Of a stretch of 64,000 nucleotides of DNA, positions 11,060 to 24,600 are shown piece after piece. The stretch is taken from contig CAWUHX010000162.1 in the NCBI GenBank assembly GCA_963922205.1, positions 682,001-746,000 of the forward strand, written 5' to 3'. The translations under genes were made by a program, and so were the position numbers. This DNA is from Romanomermis culicivorax. Taxonomy: Eukaryota; Nematoda; Enoplea; Mermithida; Mermithidae. Each line of letters starts with the position of its first letter. Position 1 is the first letter of the stretch. Under the pieces are notes generated by a model that was not told the origin of the DNA, searched no databases, and saw nothing but the letters and a program-made list of their open reading frames with translations.

Positions 11060-14000
11060 TCATCGCCTGATATTCCATTGTTTATGCATCGCATTCAGCA
11101 ATGGATACGCGAAAACGAGTCCGTGACCTCCGCTGGCCAATGAAATTTTGGTGCCAACGTTAATGATGGTTTTGTCGGGCAAAATTCGCCACAACTGATT
11201 AGGCCTGTTAGCTTGACCAAATGCTTTTGACGAGTAAATCTGGAGTAAAATTGGCAATTTGCAATGCATTGTTACACAATGTGATCTGATAGCACATATA
11301 AAGTGGTGACGCTTTTTTTGAACTTTCCATTTTTCGGAAAATACAAGTTGGTTTGAAGTTCCTTTTAAACAAAACGTTGATCGGGTTCCGCATAAGTAGG
11401 ACTTCAAGGTTACTAGGTACATATCAAATCCAGAGTATAATGATTTGGCGTTTTATGTTTCAGCCGGAATACAGTGTTGCAGTTCATTTCCCCCAACAGA
11501 GTAGCATCATACTGCAGCCGAATTTTTTTTGTGAATCGTATCTTGAAGTGCCTATACAATCATAAAAAGTAATAAAATTTACCCGTCCATTTATGCTCGA
11601 TTGAAGAACCAGTCCACTTCCAACATTGCGTATTTCAAAGTAAGTATGACGACCGTCGAAGTGTTTAATTTTCCATTTTTGGAAAATGCTGTTTCCCGGC
11701 GATTGGGCCCAAACTAAACCGTACAAATCTGATGTTAAAAGCCTCTTTGTTGCCGTGTTTTCCAGTCGAACAACTACAAAATGATTAGTTGATTGAATTG
11801 GCATATCACATCTTCATTTTCATTATATAGTTGAATGGAATTACTACAGAATTTCAGGATGCGCCAATGACGATTACTATGGTCTATTTTCTTAAAATAG
11901 CTGATGCAGCAAACCGATGAAAGTAAGTGCAATTCGGAAAAAATAGTGAGCTTGTTACTTTAATCAATGAAAAATTTTTTTCTCCGGCGACAAATAGATT
12001 GATGGATAATTTTCTTTGATAACCTGATCAAATGTACTTAGATGTCGACACAGTTCTATCCAAATCACAAATGGACAAGCATGATTTTGTTTAGCGTGCT
12101 ATTAAACAAAGTTTGATCGTTTGGCTAGGTTAAGGGAAAAATTTTCAGTGTTCTGTTTGCCGAACATGGACAAAAATTTTTTTCATTGATTACAGTTACA
12201 AGCTTTACTAGCTTCTCCCTATTCGCCTTACATTCAGGAAGTTGTCGGCATTTATCATTTAAATATGTCGACAATGGTCAGCTCTCGAGGTCCATGAATT
12301 TAAGTCCAAGTTCTTCCAACAACAGAAGTTCATTAATAATTATAACGAATTCTCTCTTAATCTCATTTGATTATCATTAGAACGACTATACTCTTCATTA
12401 ATAACATTCTCATCGTCAATCACTTCTCACAGTCAATATCAACTGCAAAATACTTTTACCATTCTTTCCAAAATCGAAAGCACACACCGAATGGATCGAC
12501 CGAGTGACAGTTTTCGGATGACACCTGTATTCGCAACTGAGGCCAGTAATCTCTCGTATTCTGTAACCGAGCATCAATTTAGCCATAATGCCAAGAAACC
12601 ATGGATCTCTCTCGATCAGCGCATCTTTGCTACACATACTGTGGTCGATGGCGCAGGTGCGATCATTTTTGAACCAAAAAGGCTCCCATAAACTGGCGAA
12701 ATATTCATTGACATCTTTCCTAGCGTAATGATTAGAATGGTGCCAAATTTTTTGACGCTTTGCGTTTTCGAACATGCTCTGAAATGCATATTTGCCTGCG
12801 ATGAAACCACGAAAGACTTGTGGTTACAGTCAATACTATAGATTGCATGAACACTGATAAGGGATAGTGTATATTCCGTAGCTGTAAATTCTGAAATTAT
12901 GCACATGTTATTGCATACGCACCAATTATTTTTACTCATAGTCCTTATTTACATTAACTTGACATGAATGTAGTCAGTAATGATAGGTTTGCCTAAATCT
13001 AATCTCATCCATAATGTCATTGTTCACCAAGATGAGTATATATCGTTCAGATTTCACCCACGTTTACTGATATGTCTTTATAGTAGTATCATAACTTTTA
13101 CTGTCGATATATTTTTTGCAGATACTCTATAATCTGTTTTGATATAATGCCTGTAAAGAAAAAATTGACAAAAAATTAGCTTTTTCGTTGAAATCGTTTA
13201 CACTAACTTTTGATAATAAAATTTTTTACTCAAAAAATAGTCAAAGATAGTTGAGTGTGCTCACAGATTTTCAGCCCCATGTGACACAGAGTTCAGCTGA
13301 AAATCCTAAAAGTCAAAGCATTTCAAGAAAAACAGACCAATGTGCGAAAACACTATGTATTTCAAAATTAGTGTGCTCCTCTTACACATACGAATGTATA
13401 CAGACTTTCGAAATCAAAAAATATGGACATTCTGTGGCCTGTTGTGATTTCATTGTTTCACAAAACAATATTCTACTCGTGTAGTGTTTGAGCAATTTAA
13501 TAGAATAAGTGTCATAGTTTATTTATTTTCAAAAGACTGACGCAACTAGAGTAAGCAGTCACAGACTGATGGGAAAGATCGGAAAGTCATGCCCGTAAGC
13601 TCAAATCCGTTGGAAAAAATTATCAAATGCTCTTAATCCCACAGGAAGAATTTTTCAAGTACTGTCAAGTCAATTATACTCTATCAATTTCGAAATGATC
13701 GATGCAACGACCCCATGAAAGATCAAGACATAAAAACTTAGTTAGCTTAAAACTGTAATTAATGAAAAAATTTTGTCGTCGGTGAGTTGCAAACATAAAA
13801 TCTGAAAATTTCCTTCAATAACCTGGTCAAGGGGTCAACATTTCTCGAGTAGCACTCAGCTATCGATGCAGTACTGCTCAAATCGACTGGGCATATAATC
13901 GACAGGATTTCAATGATTTTAGCTTTTTCCATTGTCATGAAGAAATTAAGCATTTCTCTACAGCACAAAGTTTTCCACCAAGTAATAATTGCTTATCAAA

Positions 14001-16578
14001 ATAAACCCACTTTTTTGGTTTGCGCTGTGTCAATCATTTCCAATTTAATGGGCTATAGTTACTGGTTATTTTGGATAGAACTTCTACTATGTCTTCGCTA
14101 CATCTGCTGCTTCAAAACAAGTAGACTGTAGTAAAATCGGTACGAAAGATTTAATTTCTGTGACTTTACTACATAAAAGTCATCCGAGAAAAGTCCCAGT
14201 AATTCAAGTTCGATTCTTATTTTTACTTGAATCATCAACTGTAAATTTGGATCAGTTTGATTGAAAGCAGCGTTCAATGCGTGCCCGAGTTCGTGCACCA
14301 ACGTCGAATATGTCATGAACCCGTTACTTCGGCATGTGTACTTTATGTAGGGGACGATGATGAGATTTCCCACTGTGATACCGGTCGCATTACTAGGTAC
14401 GCAAGATCGACCGCTGGTTTCAGGGATCGAGCACAAATTTTCGTCGGGTCCGTAGAACAAAACTTTCCAGCCTTGCATTTTGAACGCTTTGACAAGGTCT
14501 AGCCTTAACAAAAATTGTTGCAAAAAACAAAAAACTGACCACAATTCAGAAAAAAACATGAAACAGCTGAAATAAGAAAAAATACGGCCACATCCATTAT
14601 TGGGTAGATAAATTGCACACAGAGGAGAACGGCAGAATGTCAGGCTAGGATACCTGGTGAACTTAACTACAAATGGACGGGTGGATTTTACGAAGGTGGG
14701 CCCTAGATATTCCACAGAAGGTTCACTCTTGGACTATCCCTGGCATTGTGACATGAAGCTCACAGCATTTGGCACACAACTCCTAATACCCAGTTCATTG
14801 CATGAAAACAGCACATAACTTGTTACCATTCATATTCTTGTAGGTTTTCAGGTGTTTGACTCTAGGGGCCGGTTCATCAAAAAGCGTTCAACCCTAAACC
14901 CGTCTAACTCGCGTCTCTCAAAAGACGTTCAAGCTACACACGTTTAAAGCTGGACGAAAAATTTAGATGGGGTGGGACTATGGGTTCAGTAATGTGAAAA
15001 TTTTTCAAATTATGCTTACACGTTTTTTCCTTTATATTATTTTTGTACTGGGTGATGGGAATACATGGCTCTGGCATATGTAAATCAATTTGGAATTAGG
15101 CTTTAAAGCGAACTTTTTCTCAGTTGATCATTTTTTCATTTACCGATAATGAATTATAGGAAAGTTTTGGATTTTCAAAAGTTACGTTTGCAAGGATTCG
15201 AGCATAGTACCACAGTTAAGATAACAAGGTGTCTGATGTGAGATTGATACGAATTTGGCTGTAACTTCGAATTTTTGTCGAACGAGCGGCCCATATTTGG
15301 AAATCGTAAAATTTTTTGGCTTGTATGCAAATTCGCCAAATGGCGAAACGCGCCATGCAAAAAAAGTGCATAAGACGCCTTATCTCTATTTCTGATGAAC
15401 TAATCAATGAAATTTGACCAAAGAAGAGATGCATGCTGGTAACAGGAGTCTTCAAATTCGTCAGAAAGCTGAACAGTACTGCTAAAGCCAAAACTGCATC
15501 TGAAACAAATAGTAATTATGCTGAAGATAACATTTACATTATTAATTACACACTAAATATAATAGCAGTGAAATTCTAGCAAATTTCAAATTAGGAAACA
15601 TACAGCAAATGGACGTTTGTCGAAAGTTCACTTGTACAGGTAAATAGTTGCCCTTTGGCCCGACTCGGACCCATAATAATTTTCCACGGCTCGAAGCCCA
15701 GCCCACTCTCGGGCCGGGCCGGGCGGCCCGTGGAGTTTCCTACCTCCCATTGGGAAAGTACACAAATGCATATAGATAAACATCAATGTTTACTGAGACT
15801 TCCACGCGTCTAATTTATTGGCGAGAAACACATATCGTCTATTTCACCCATCTAACTTTAAACGACTACAAGTTCCGTCTAAGTTTAGATGCGTCTAAAG
15901 CCCGTTCAACTTGGACATGTCTAAAGTTATACGCGTGTAACTTTAGACCCTTTTTGAGAAACCGGCCCTAGGCCGACTAATCACTGATCACCGGCAGTAT
16001 CCTTATAATAAAAGACCTGTGCACATAGATCCATTTCTTCTCGAGTTGACTTTAGTGGTTAGGCGAACAAATTGAGAAAAAAGGTTCACTTTTTTGGTTT
16101 TCTGTCTGCACGTCGATTTCTATGGGTTATTTTACTTTCTGATGCTGCTTACGCCTGAAACTGAACTGATAGTGCATGCCTAATGCCGTTTTTGAAAATT
16201 CTGATGAAGCTTCTTATAGCACTGTTTTTAAATATTGTAAAAAATGAACTATCTGGAGAAATTCTCCCAGGACTGATCCCCAGATGCTTGTTATTCTCTT
16301 TTTCACACCGTTTACCTCAAATTCATAACGATAATGTCAAGAACTCTAGCGGCCTCGGCCAATGACCAATCAGGTGTGTTGTCGGAACTCATAATCAGCA
16401 CGTTGTGAATTTCGACATATTTTGCGTAGAAAGTTGTATCGATCGTGAATAAATACTTTACAGGCAGTGTACATAAGCTCTTTACGGTATACTGGTAACA
16501 ATTGGATGAACATTCTACAGACTTTACGCAATAAATAAGTAAAACGACTGTCTGTAGTCGCATAGATATTTGTGGCAT
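11060..16578 (-). CDS. Secreted ATLF-like zinc metallopeptidase with C-terminal beta-trefoil
   Basis: Exons, minus strand: 16578-16316 (inner start at 16563), 14503-14227, 12778-12460, 11773-11583, then 11551 to 11060 with an uncertain join near 11425. Phases match across introns 1 to 3 (2, 0, 1). Exon 1 gives a signal peptide (MRLQTVVLLIYCVKS..) and a cysteine-bearing mature start. Exon 2 carries VHELGHALN, the HExxH zinc site of metallopeptidases. Exon 3 has NEYFASLWEPF, whose glutamate fits the third zinc ligand of gluzincins, and DPWFLGIMAKL. From family knowledge this order suggests the anthrax-lethal-factor-like (ATLF) fold. Exons 4 to 6 show repeated trefoil motifs (FQKWKI, QLWRIL, KQWNI) like ricin-type lectins, perhaps binding sugars. 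An A8 run near 11523 shifts the frame and a second break lies near 11425, so the 3' part is either decayed or carries sequence errors. Introns hold three repeats. Substrate and role are unknown; a secreted effector is an inference. Confidence 0.6.
11890..12090. repeat. Dispersed repeat family B, copy 1 (intron 3)
   Basis: Shares with 13681-13945 and 30888-31112 the ordered blocks AGCTGATGCAGC / GATCGATGCAAC, CAATTCGGAAAAAATA, AATCAATGAAAAA, CCGGCGACAAATAGATTGA and CAAATGTACTTAG. No coding frame. It sits inside an intron of the metallopeptidase gene. Confidence 0.5.
13127..13342. repeat. MITE family A, copy 3 (intron 2)
   Basis: Runs from CTATAATCTGTTTTGATA to CATTTCAAGAAAAACAGACC with the family blocks GACAAAAAATTAG, AAATCGTTTACA and GTGTGCTCACAGATTTTCAG. 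It lies in intron 2 of the minus-strand metallopeptidase gene. Confidence 0.5.
13681..13945. repeat. Dispersed repeat family B, copy 2 (intron 2)
   Basis: Blocks in common with the copy at 30888-31112 extend to the end segment TGATTTT..CTTTTT..TCATGAAGAA. Decayed, non-coding. Confidence 0.45.
14876..15968. mobile_element. PIF/Harbinger-like element with GTCTAAAG words (intron 1)
   Basis: Terminal inverted repeats: GGGCCGGTTCATCAAAAAG on the left, CTTTTTGAGAAACCGGCCC on the right. Both are flanked by TAG (14873-14875 and 15969-15971), a 3-bp duplication as made by PIF/Harbinger transposons. Next to each end is a degenerate array of GTTTAAAC / GTCTAAAG words (14885-14960 and 15835-15950). The frames at 15175-15491 inside it show no transposase signature, so this copy is non-autonomous. 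It occupies intron 1 of the metallopeptidase gene. Confidence 0.75.
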
Positions 16579-19500
16579 AGTTTTTCACAAAAGAATCGAG
16601 TCTACGACACAAAGAATCATTCGGCGTGCAAGAAGTTTATATAGTTCAAAATTATCATGTATAGGAAAACAATATGTTGTTTCGGTATTTACAGATTATT
16701 TACCTTTGTCTGTAGATAACCTGCTTTCGACAAGTAATAGAATATTTCGTTTCTAAGAATAGCTGAGGACAAACTCTTTGCATTATTCCAGCTATGACTT
16801 TTTCCGTGAAAGAGGGAAATTTTCGACTTCAGGAGCTTTCGACAATCTGGAATCCTAGACTGCCGATTTGCGGGTCATTGCTAACTAAGCAGCGAAAAGA
16901 CTGGTTTTTTCGTCCGATGCTTTTTGCATGCAAATACGCAGCATCTCTTTGTATTCGATGTTATCTAGCCAGTTTTTTGAATCTCTTGTTAATTTGAAAT
17001 TTTCAAAAACATTTAGTTTATTAAACGCTCCAATAACGATTTTGCTATAAAATTTTCACTGGAAATCAGTCGAATGATGGCATGGCTCGACTTATTGATC
17101 AGGAGCTTGGCGTTATATGTGGTTTAGTAGAAAATGAATCAAATAGGCACTTTCTTACAAATTTTTTGACTCACAAGAATTAAAAAAAAAGCAAACCGTC
17201 CTGACCCACAATAGGAAGTTTCTCTTGAAGCGTCAAAATTTCAAATTTTGTTATTAAAAATCTCATTGAAGAGCTTAGCGTCATCGTTTAGCCTGAAATA
17301 GAAGGATTTACGAGAATATTGCAGCTAATTCTTAAAATCTCTAAAAATAAGTTCTAATTTTTCCTTCAGTTGAGTTTTACAATCTGTACGAGTATGAATG
17401 GAATAAAAATAGGACCAGTGACTACATTTAAACAAACTGTAGACTCATTGGAAAGAATGATTAGCGTAAAATAACTCCGACCGCTAAATACCATGTGATG
17501 TACCATAGAATGTGTGATTTCCGTATTACAACTGAAAATCACTCTGTCGCACATTATGCTTACAAATGCTAACAGCTAACTTATCTTATGAGTTTTATTG
17601 TGCTATCGATTTAATCTAAGCTTCGTAGGTTGCAGTCTTGACATTAGCCGAAACATTATTGTCGATCAGACACGCAGCTCGTATAATAATCAGTAAATCC
17701 TCTTTTTCTATACAGATGCAAGCCTAAACTCCAAACCATTTTTTCTATGGATTGAGTGTTTTCTGATATACGAAATAAATGCGCTGGCTCTGAAATATTG
17801 AGGCACCACATGTTGCATTAGCTTCCAGGAAGAGCGTTAGTCAGCATCACCCCATATAAGCGTCAAACTAATTTTTAAATCACTAATTACATCAGTAACT
17901 CGCTTTCGTTAACAGTTAGATTGTGAAAACCGTCGACAAAGTGTATAATGTATATTTTTGTGAATTGTTGACTCATTATGCATATTCAATAATTTGAGCA
18001 AGCGCAATAAAAAAATTGCGAAGCTACCTAGTTTACGAGCAACGATGAGCACTACTCATGGTGTAGGCTGAGAAACATCCACATTTGTGTACTCCAACCA
18101 ATAGTTTTGTGCATCAAAATATCTCCTGAAATTTTTTCATAGAATAAATGGCAGCATTGCGGTTGGAAACAGAACGTTCGAAACTTTCGAATAATACAAA
18201 AATCTAGATTTTTCCTCGTTCAGTCATTGTCGCTTGATTCAATATTCTGCTGTTTATAGTCAGGATTCCGAAATTCAAACTGAACATGATCCCACGATCG
18301 TTTGACGTATACGACGTTTTCCAATATAACATTGAGGTTTTTGATCATTTTACCGTATTTAGATGAAATTTTTTATTTGTTCACTCATTTGCATATTCCA
18401 AAGTCGCTCCCGACGTTGTTTGACCATCAATTCCCAATCATATTCTTAATTTTGATCGCCAAAAAAACGACTCCATCGTCGTGGGAAAAGATTGTCGTAA
18501 TTAAAAAATCAGCCCTTTTCGAATTAACGGTTTTATAAACGAAACCAATCATCAAGGTCGAAACGTTGATGATATATTATAATTCCGTTTGATGATGCAA
18601 ATCAGTTTGTTTTTCTCCACACGCTTTCAAAATCCATTTCTACTGTAACCTCTAAATCAATCGAATTTGCATAATAAATATGTTAATTTCGCCTGCGAGT
18701 ATATGCATACATGCACGTGATCTTTCTCTTGATTATAAAAAGCAAAAAAACCAATTACCGTGTAGAAAAAGGAAAATTTCGAGGCGAAAAATCCCCGTCG
18801 TTCGTTTCTGGTTAGTTTTGGGTGTGCGTTAGCCCTGATTAAATAGAACTGTCCCACGACGCCCTCCTGGAAGCCGCAAGCCGAACGGAGCCGAAAATGA
18901 GCAACAAGATTCATTCCTACAATCTAATTAACTAAATTGATGAAGAAAGCTTTTTACTGTAGCCGAACAAACACAAAAACGGTAAACGGTGCAGCTTGTC
19001 TTACTGTAGCTCTCTTTCGCATTTCCCTAGCACGATTAGTTTCATAAATCTAGTTAAAAAATCTTGTTTTTCGAGCGGGAGCGATTTCGTCTTGCCAACT
19101 TCCAGTAAAAATCTTTAAAACCTACAGTAAGATACAGTAAATCTCATTAAGGGCGACCGTGTACGTTTTTGCATATAAATTCGAAAAGAAACGACAAAGT
19201 AATGATATCTCTCACTCTCTCTTTCCGTCTTGGATTTCTGTAGAAGCAAAACTGTACAGGGATTTGCATATATACCACCAGCCGCCGCAATTATACTATT
19301 CATCTTTGTGGAAAAATGATTTTTATAGAGTCGAATTGAATTTGCATTAATATTGGCACGTTTTCGCAATCATGACACAATGAAGCTCAGGCGAGTCAAT
19401 CAAGTGACACAAAATTAGAATATAAGTGCCACTCGAGATTAGCACTGAAAAGGAATAGAACAGTGCCACCGGAAGATTGAACCACAACATACAGAAAGGA

Positions 19501-20928
19501 AGAAGTAGGAAAGAAATAATCAAATAAGGAAACACAGCTTTATGCATTGCATGGCAAACGTGGCTGAAAATTGCATCTGAAACGAAAGATTTTGAAAAGG
19601 AGAGGTAGACATTACTGCCAACCATTATTTTATCAGTGATTATTGGACGAGTGAGATAAATTTATTGTAGGATCATGAATTGAGTTATATATTACACAAA
19701 TCTCTGCACTGATACATCTCTCATCATTACTCGATAAGGTGGGACCGACAGGGGAGCTAAACTTTCTCACACTGCAAAAGTTACCGTAATCTTATACTGA
19801 AATTTTTCAAAGTTGTTACTTCGGTGAGATGTAGCATTTTATAGTTTTTTAAATAATTACCAAAATAGAAGTTCAGCTTGATTGCCGTCCAAGTATCAAA
19901 AGTAGTTTCCCAAGTTTTCCTGATCCTGATATGTGTTGAGATCATGTTAATCAGAGTATTTTATTTCTGAAATAGGCAATTTCGGTGTGGCTCTTCAAGC
20001 TTGGTTTTTAGAACTAACTTTCTCACATTACATTAAGGTAGGAAGGATTCGGAATCAGGGTTCAAATAGTTCACGGGCAGGAGACAAAGTTACTCGATTC
20101 AAGATATGAATTTCACATAATGCGATTCTTCTAAATCACTATCAGATTTTTGCAATCACGGCACAATTACAATATTAAAAGTGGTTCGTTTGATAATTGA
20201 ATACTGTTCCAGATGAGCTGAAAAATCTGTCCCCGTTCTCTGTCGGTATACGTCCCGTATAAGAAGATTCAAAATTTCATATTTCATCATCAGAAAAATT
20301 TCAAATACGAAAGTTTACGTCGCAAAACTGAACATTATACAGTTAAAAATAGGATTTTTTACTTTATTTCTAGATATTTTAGTCGTCCATGTAAAAAATG
20401 GAAAAAGGAAGATTTTCACAGTTGGCGGGATATTTTTTTCCGACACATCATATGTTGAAATTTTTGCTAAAAAATATTTCCGGCTACAAATGACGCGGCC
20501 TTATGATCCTCCAAAATAAAATTATACTGAAGTGAGACAGTATGCAGACAAAAGCATCGTCTGTTGTTTAAAAAAATAACTGATCATAATTGTTTTAATA
20601 ATTCATTATTCACGTCATATGAGCTGTCATATGTTTCTTGGTTTCTTGAATCTGATATTTCCGAATTTCTTATTTGTCATTAATGCCCATTGTAGCAATA
20701 GCGAACGTCAAAAATCTAAATTTTTCAATCAGCAGTTAATCGCAGTCAACGTCGTTCTGATTTAAAGTGCTACCCTTTCCCTGAAATCTTTTCCATTTTG
20801 GTTACAATGGTTTTGAACTAATGACAGTTTTTTCTATTGAAAAATAATCAATGTTACTATCAGTTTTTTGTATGCCTATCAACCCTTTTTGAGCTTCCAT
20901 CTATAAACACATGGCAGAGGTTAATTTG
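16579..20928. other. Intergenic DNA between metallopeptidase and GFI1-like gene
   Basis: Divergent spacer of more than 4 kb. It contains several TACTGTAG / CTACAGTA words (about 18955, 19003, 19128), common in nematode repeats. A minus-strand frame at 19347-19625 is hydrophobic but has no supporting context. No RNA gene or element ends recognised. Confidence 0.35.
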
Positions 20929-20938
20929 TATATAAAAG
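20929..20938 (+). promoter_or_regulatory. Candidate TATA box upstream of the GFI1-like gene
   Basis: TATATAAAAG, the best TATA consensus in the upstream spacer, lies about 760 bp 5' of the start codon at 21699. If used, it implies a long leader or a leader intron. Nematode promoters often lack a decisive TATA box and mRNAs may be trans-spliced, so this is only a candidate. Confidence 0.25.
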
Positions 20939-21698
20939 GCTCTCAGGCATATTTTCTATTGAGGTTCATTCATTAACTGTCGTCATTTCGATTTGAATCT
21001 TATTTTGCTCTGCCCCTACTTACACAAGCCCGCCATTGGAAATTTTTGATTAACTCACCTATCATCCTGTTATATAAGGGCAAAAATATTAATGTCTGAG
21101 CTATATAACTGTAAACGAGCTTACTGTAGCCATTACATAATATAATAGGGAAAATGAGCAGGTGTAAGTTTTGTTACTCAATATCAATCAGAGCTTGATA
21201 ATGATATTCTTTTCCACATTGACGCATGTAGTACTTTCCACTGTGTATGTGTGCTTTCCCACAGTAACTGTAGAAAAAGAAATTTCGTTCCCCGATAATC
21301 TTCTGGCTGTTCTTGATTCGAAATGGGCGGGGGTTCGATGTAGGAGAAAATTTTTCTCACCATCCAGCCGGTGGTAATCATGACTATGATGACGATGATG
21401 ATCGTAACTGTGACTTGAGCAGCATATATAATGTAATAAGTGGATTATAAGCTCCATAAACTAAATAGCACCCTTTTGAGAGTACACGTTTCCAACGTGA
21501 CATCCATGGTATCAGTGCGCGCACATACTATATGCAAATTAGTATTCATTTGACACAAATAATATCAAATTAATTTTGTCCCAGTTTGTGTTGCGAAAGT
21601 TGGCTTGATTTCTATTGCGGAATTATTTGCGTGTTGAACATTATAGAAGCTTCTTCTCATTCGCATCATTTCCGATTACTGTACATCGTACAAAAAGT

Positions 21699-24600
21699 AT
21701 GACCGCGAAAAGCACCTTGACCCATAGCGTGGAAAATTTATTGGGCAAGATGCCAAGCTGCAAGCAAACCGAGCAAAAGTCGTTTGGTAAGTGCAAATAT
21801 TATGGCAATTTAGTTTTCTTTATGATAACATCAAAAGAAAATTTCATATTGCCAAATCCGTTGGAAGCAGATGAAGTCATATTGCCTGACGCATGACTTT
21901 CTATAAATTGCTATGGAACGTTTCATCCAAAAAGTCTCTTCTGATGTCCGAAAACTTATCAGTTCACCAGATGGAGAAGTAGAGTGCGTGCATTTTTTCG
22001 GTTCACTGCCTGGTTATCTGATTGACGCCTTTCTCATAATTCATTAGTCAACTCTGGCATTCCAATTCCATATCCCTTTACTAACAGTTTTTCAGTTCTT
22101 CCGCTAGTCAGATTTACGGTGTTCCATGTGTTCGTTCATTAAACGACCGATTTTCACAATAACTCATTTTTTGTCATTCACTATTTTTTTCGATATGTTA
22201 CGATACCCTGGGATAAAACTAAAATTTTTGGAAGTTACCTCGATTAATCCTGAATGGCTAGACAACTTAACTAGCAGGTTTTTGATGACGCCTGACTTTA
22301 TTGACTCTTTATAGAATGTACCTGAATAAATGAAGCCCTGAAGGAGTTTTAATAGTCTCTTAAAACACGCAAGAAACAGGCAGATCATCATGCATATCAC
22401 GAAGTAGCTTTACGATGTTTAAAATCATATCTGGAGCGGCTATAAAAGCTGTTGCCCTGGAAATTCTAGGGATTTCTGACAGTTTTAGGATGTGAATATA
22501 TTCTCGATTGTGAGTGCTTGTCATTTTAAACTCCATTGACTCTGATCCAACTGGCTGAAACCGATCTTACCCAATAGTTAACTTTCCAAAAATCTATTTC
22601 AGTTCCAGATGAAGAATTCAAGAAGAAATTTCTGTATGCAACCTTCAGCGTTTAATTTTTATTCATGTTGGCTAAAGCCTGTTTTCAAGTTTTGTTCAAG
22701 CAAACCTGGGACCGGTTGCACAATCATCTCCTTCGCGAAGAGACCCAATCGATCAAGTTAACTCCATAAGTTTTTCCGGTTCCCATTCTGATTTCCGACA
22801 TTGAATGTTTCAAAGATCTGTCAGTGTAAAAAAGCTTATGTTCTGATGTCGTTTCACGATATATTCAGGTCTGAAGCCAGTCGAAGGGGACTCATTCGCG
22901 ACGGGAAAATTTCTGCTACTGAGCCTTGTTCGTTTAGAATCAATAAATTTGATTTTCAGATTCTCTGTTTGTCATGAATGAGAAGACTTTGGTCCTTTTG
23001 TTGAACATATCTATTTTCCAAGTCTACTTTTAGTACCCCCATTCCCGAGCTCCTGGTCGGCCGACCCGACTGCCGGCTGCTCCACATTCGACCCAATGGC
23101 GACTAAATTCCCGGGCCTGTTCAGTTTTATACATCCGCGTTTCGCTTGGCCGGCGTCGTTCATTCACGCAAACTCGGCGTTTCAGCCACCGCCGCACTAC
23201 AACTTCCAAACGGCGAAAATTGTACCTAAAATAGGCGAGGGACGTCGCAGGACTATTGACGGCGACCGCCAATCTACGTCGTCGACGTCGATCACGAGTC
23301 CGCCTTCACCTGTAATGAATTTGGAAGGCGTTGGTCGAACGGCGACTGCCGCCACCGTCGAAATGGCGGCCAAAGTGTATGGCTGCGCTGCACGCCACGG
23401 GGTCAACAATTTCGCGGCAGACACTTTCGGTTTCCAGTGGCCGCATTTACAATGCAACGATTTGTTTTCGTGCGTCAAGTGCAATAAATTTTTCGGCACA
23501 CCGCACGGCCTGGAGGTAATGTAACTCGGCAATGTTCAACATTTTTTTCATTGGACAGACACTTTTCCGCAGTTATGAGCGAACTTGTGATCGAAACTGT
23601 TTAAACCATAAAAGTTTGATCAGGTTGACCATATTTTGCCGTAGGAGAATCTTCAAATTTCTACTTTTCTGGAAACTGTCAGAATTTCAGCAACAATGAT
23701 TTACGTGGATAAGCTTGGAGCAAGTACAAGTACTGTAAGTACTCAACACACAAGTCCTTTTTTCAGTTCAGTGACTGGTTTAGCAGAGAAATGTATTAGT
23801 ACTTGCTCTATAGTTTTATTCTGTATAAGCTTTTTAAGAAAAACACAGTAAGTAGAGTGATCTTCAAATGAAATTCAATAGTTAATCTTGTCAGTAACAA
23901 TGTTTTTTTATCTCATGTGGCTTTCAAAAAGTAATATGTGTAAATAATAATACATGTCAAGCATGCGCATCTTGCAATACATTATTATCATGCTCTGCGG
24001 TGGCAACATGAGATAACCGATTTCCGAGTCCCATGAACTTATGCTTTTGGCGCACTTTACTTTCAAAATTCCACGTGGCTTCAACCATGTGAATTTATTT
24101 TTTAGTGTGCCTTTTCTTATTTTAGTTCCCTCTGCTTTTCCCCAGGTTCACGTTCGACGCTCTCATTCCGGCCGCCGACCCTACGCTTGCGAAAAATGCA
24201 ACAAAACGTTCGGTCACGCAATCAGTTTGGATCACCATTTGACCGTACATTCGTCGGAAAAGTCTTTCGATTGCAAACAATGTGGCAAATCGTTCAAACG
24301 TTCTTCTACTTTATCTACTCATATGATGATACAGTGAGCCCACTTTTTCCTATATGCGCTTTCTTTTAACATGATGAGAAAGTAATTATTTCTCAATCAA
24401 AATGGGTTGATGAACTTTCTTTTGTCAAAGCAGATGAACCATTCTCTTATTTTTTTCTTCTCAGTTCTGATACGAGACCGTACGCGTGCCCCCATTGTAA
24501 TAAGCGATTTCATCAAAAATCGGATATGAAAAAGCATACCTACATTCATACGGGTAAGTTGTAAATTTATGCCTTCAGTCATTATGTTGATTTCGCTATA

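Noticed and set aside
15175..15491. Minus-strand frames with a hydrophobic start, candidate extra exon of the metallopeptidase gene
   Set aside because: They lie inside the PIF/Harbinger-like element, and exons 1 and 2 already join in matching phase without them.
19347..19625. Hydrophobic minus-strand frame, possible membrane protein
   Set aside because: No adjoining exons, no family signature, AT-driven hydrophobic codons.
23096..23524. ATG at 23096 as the start of the GFI1-like protein
   Set aside because: The frame is open upstream to a splice acceptor at 23033, and the exon at 21699-21786 joins it in phase.
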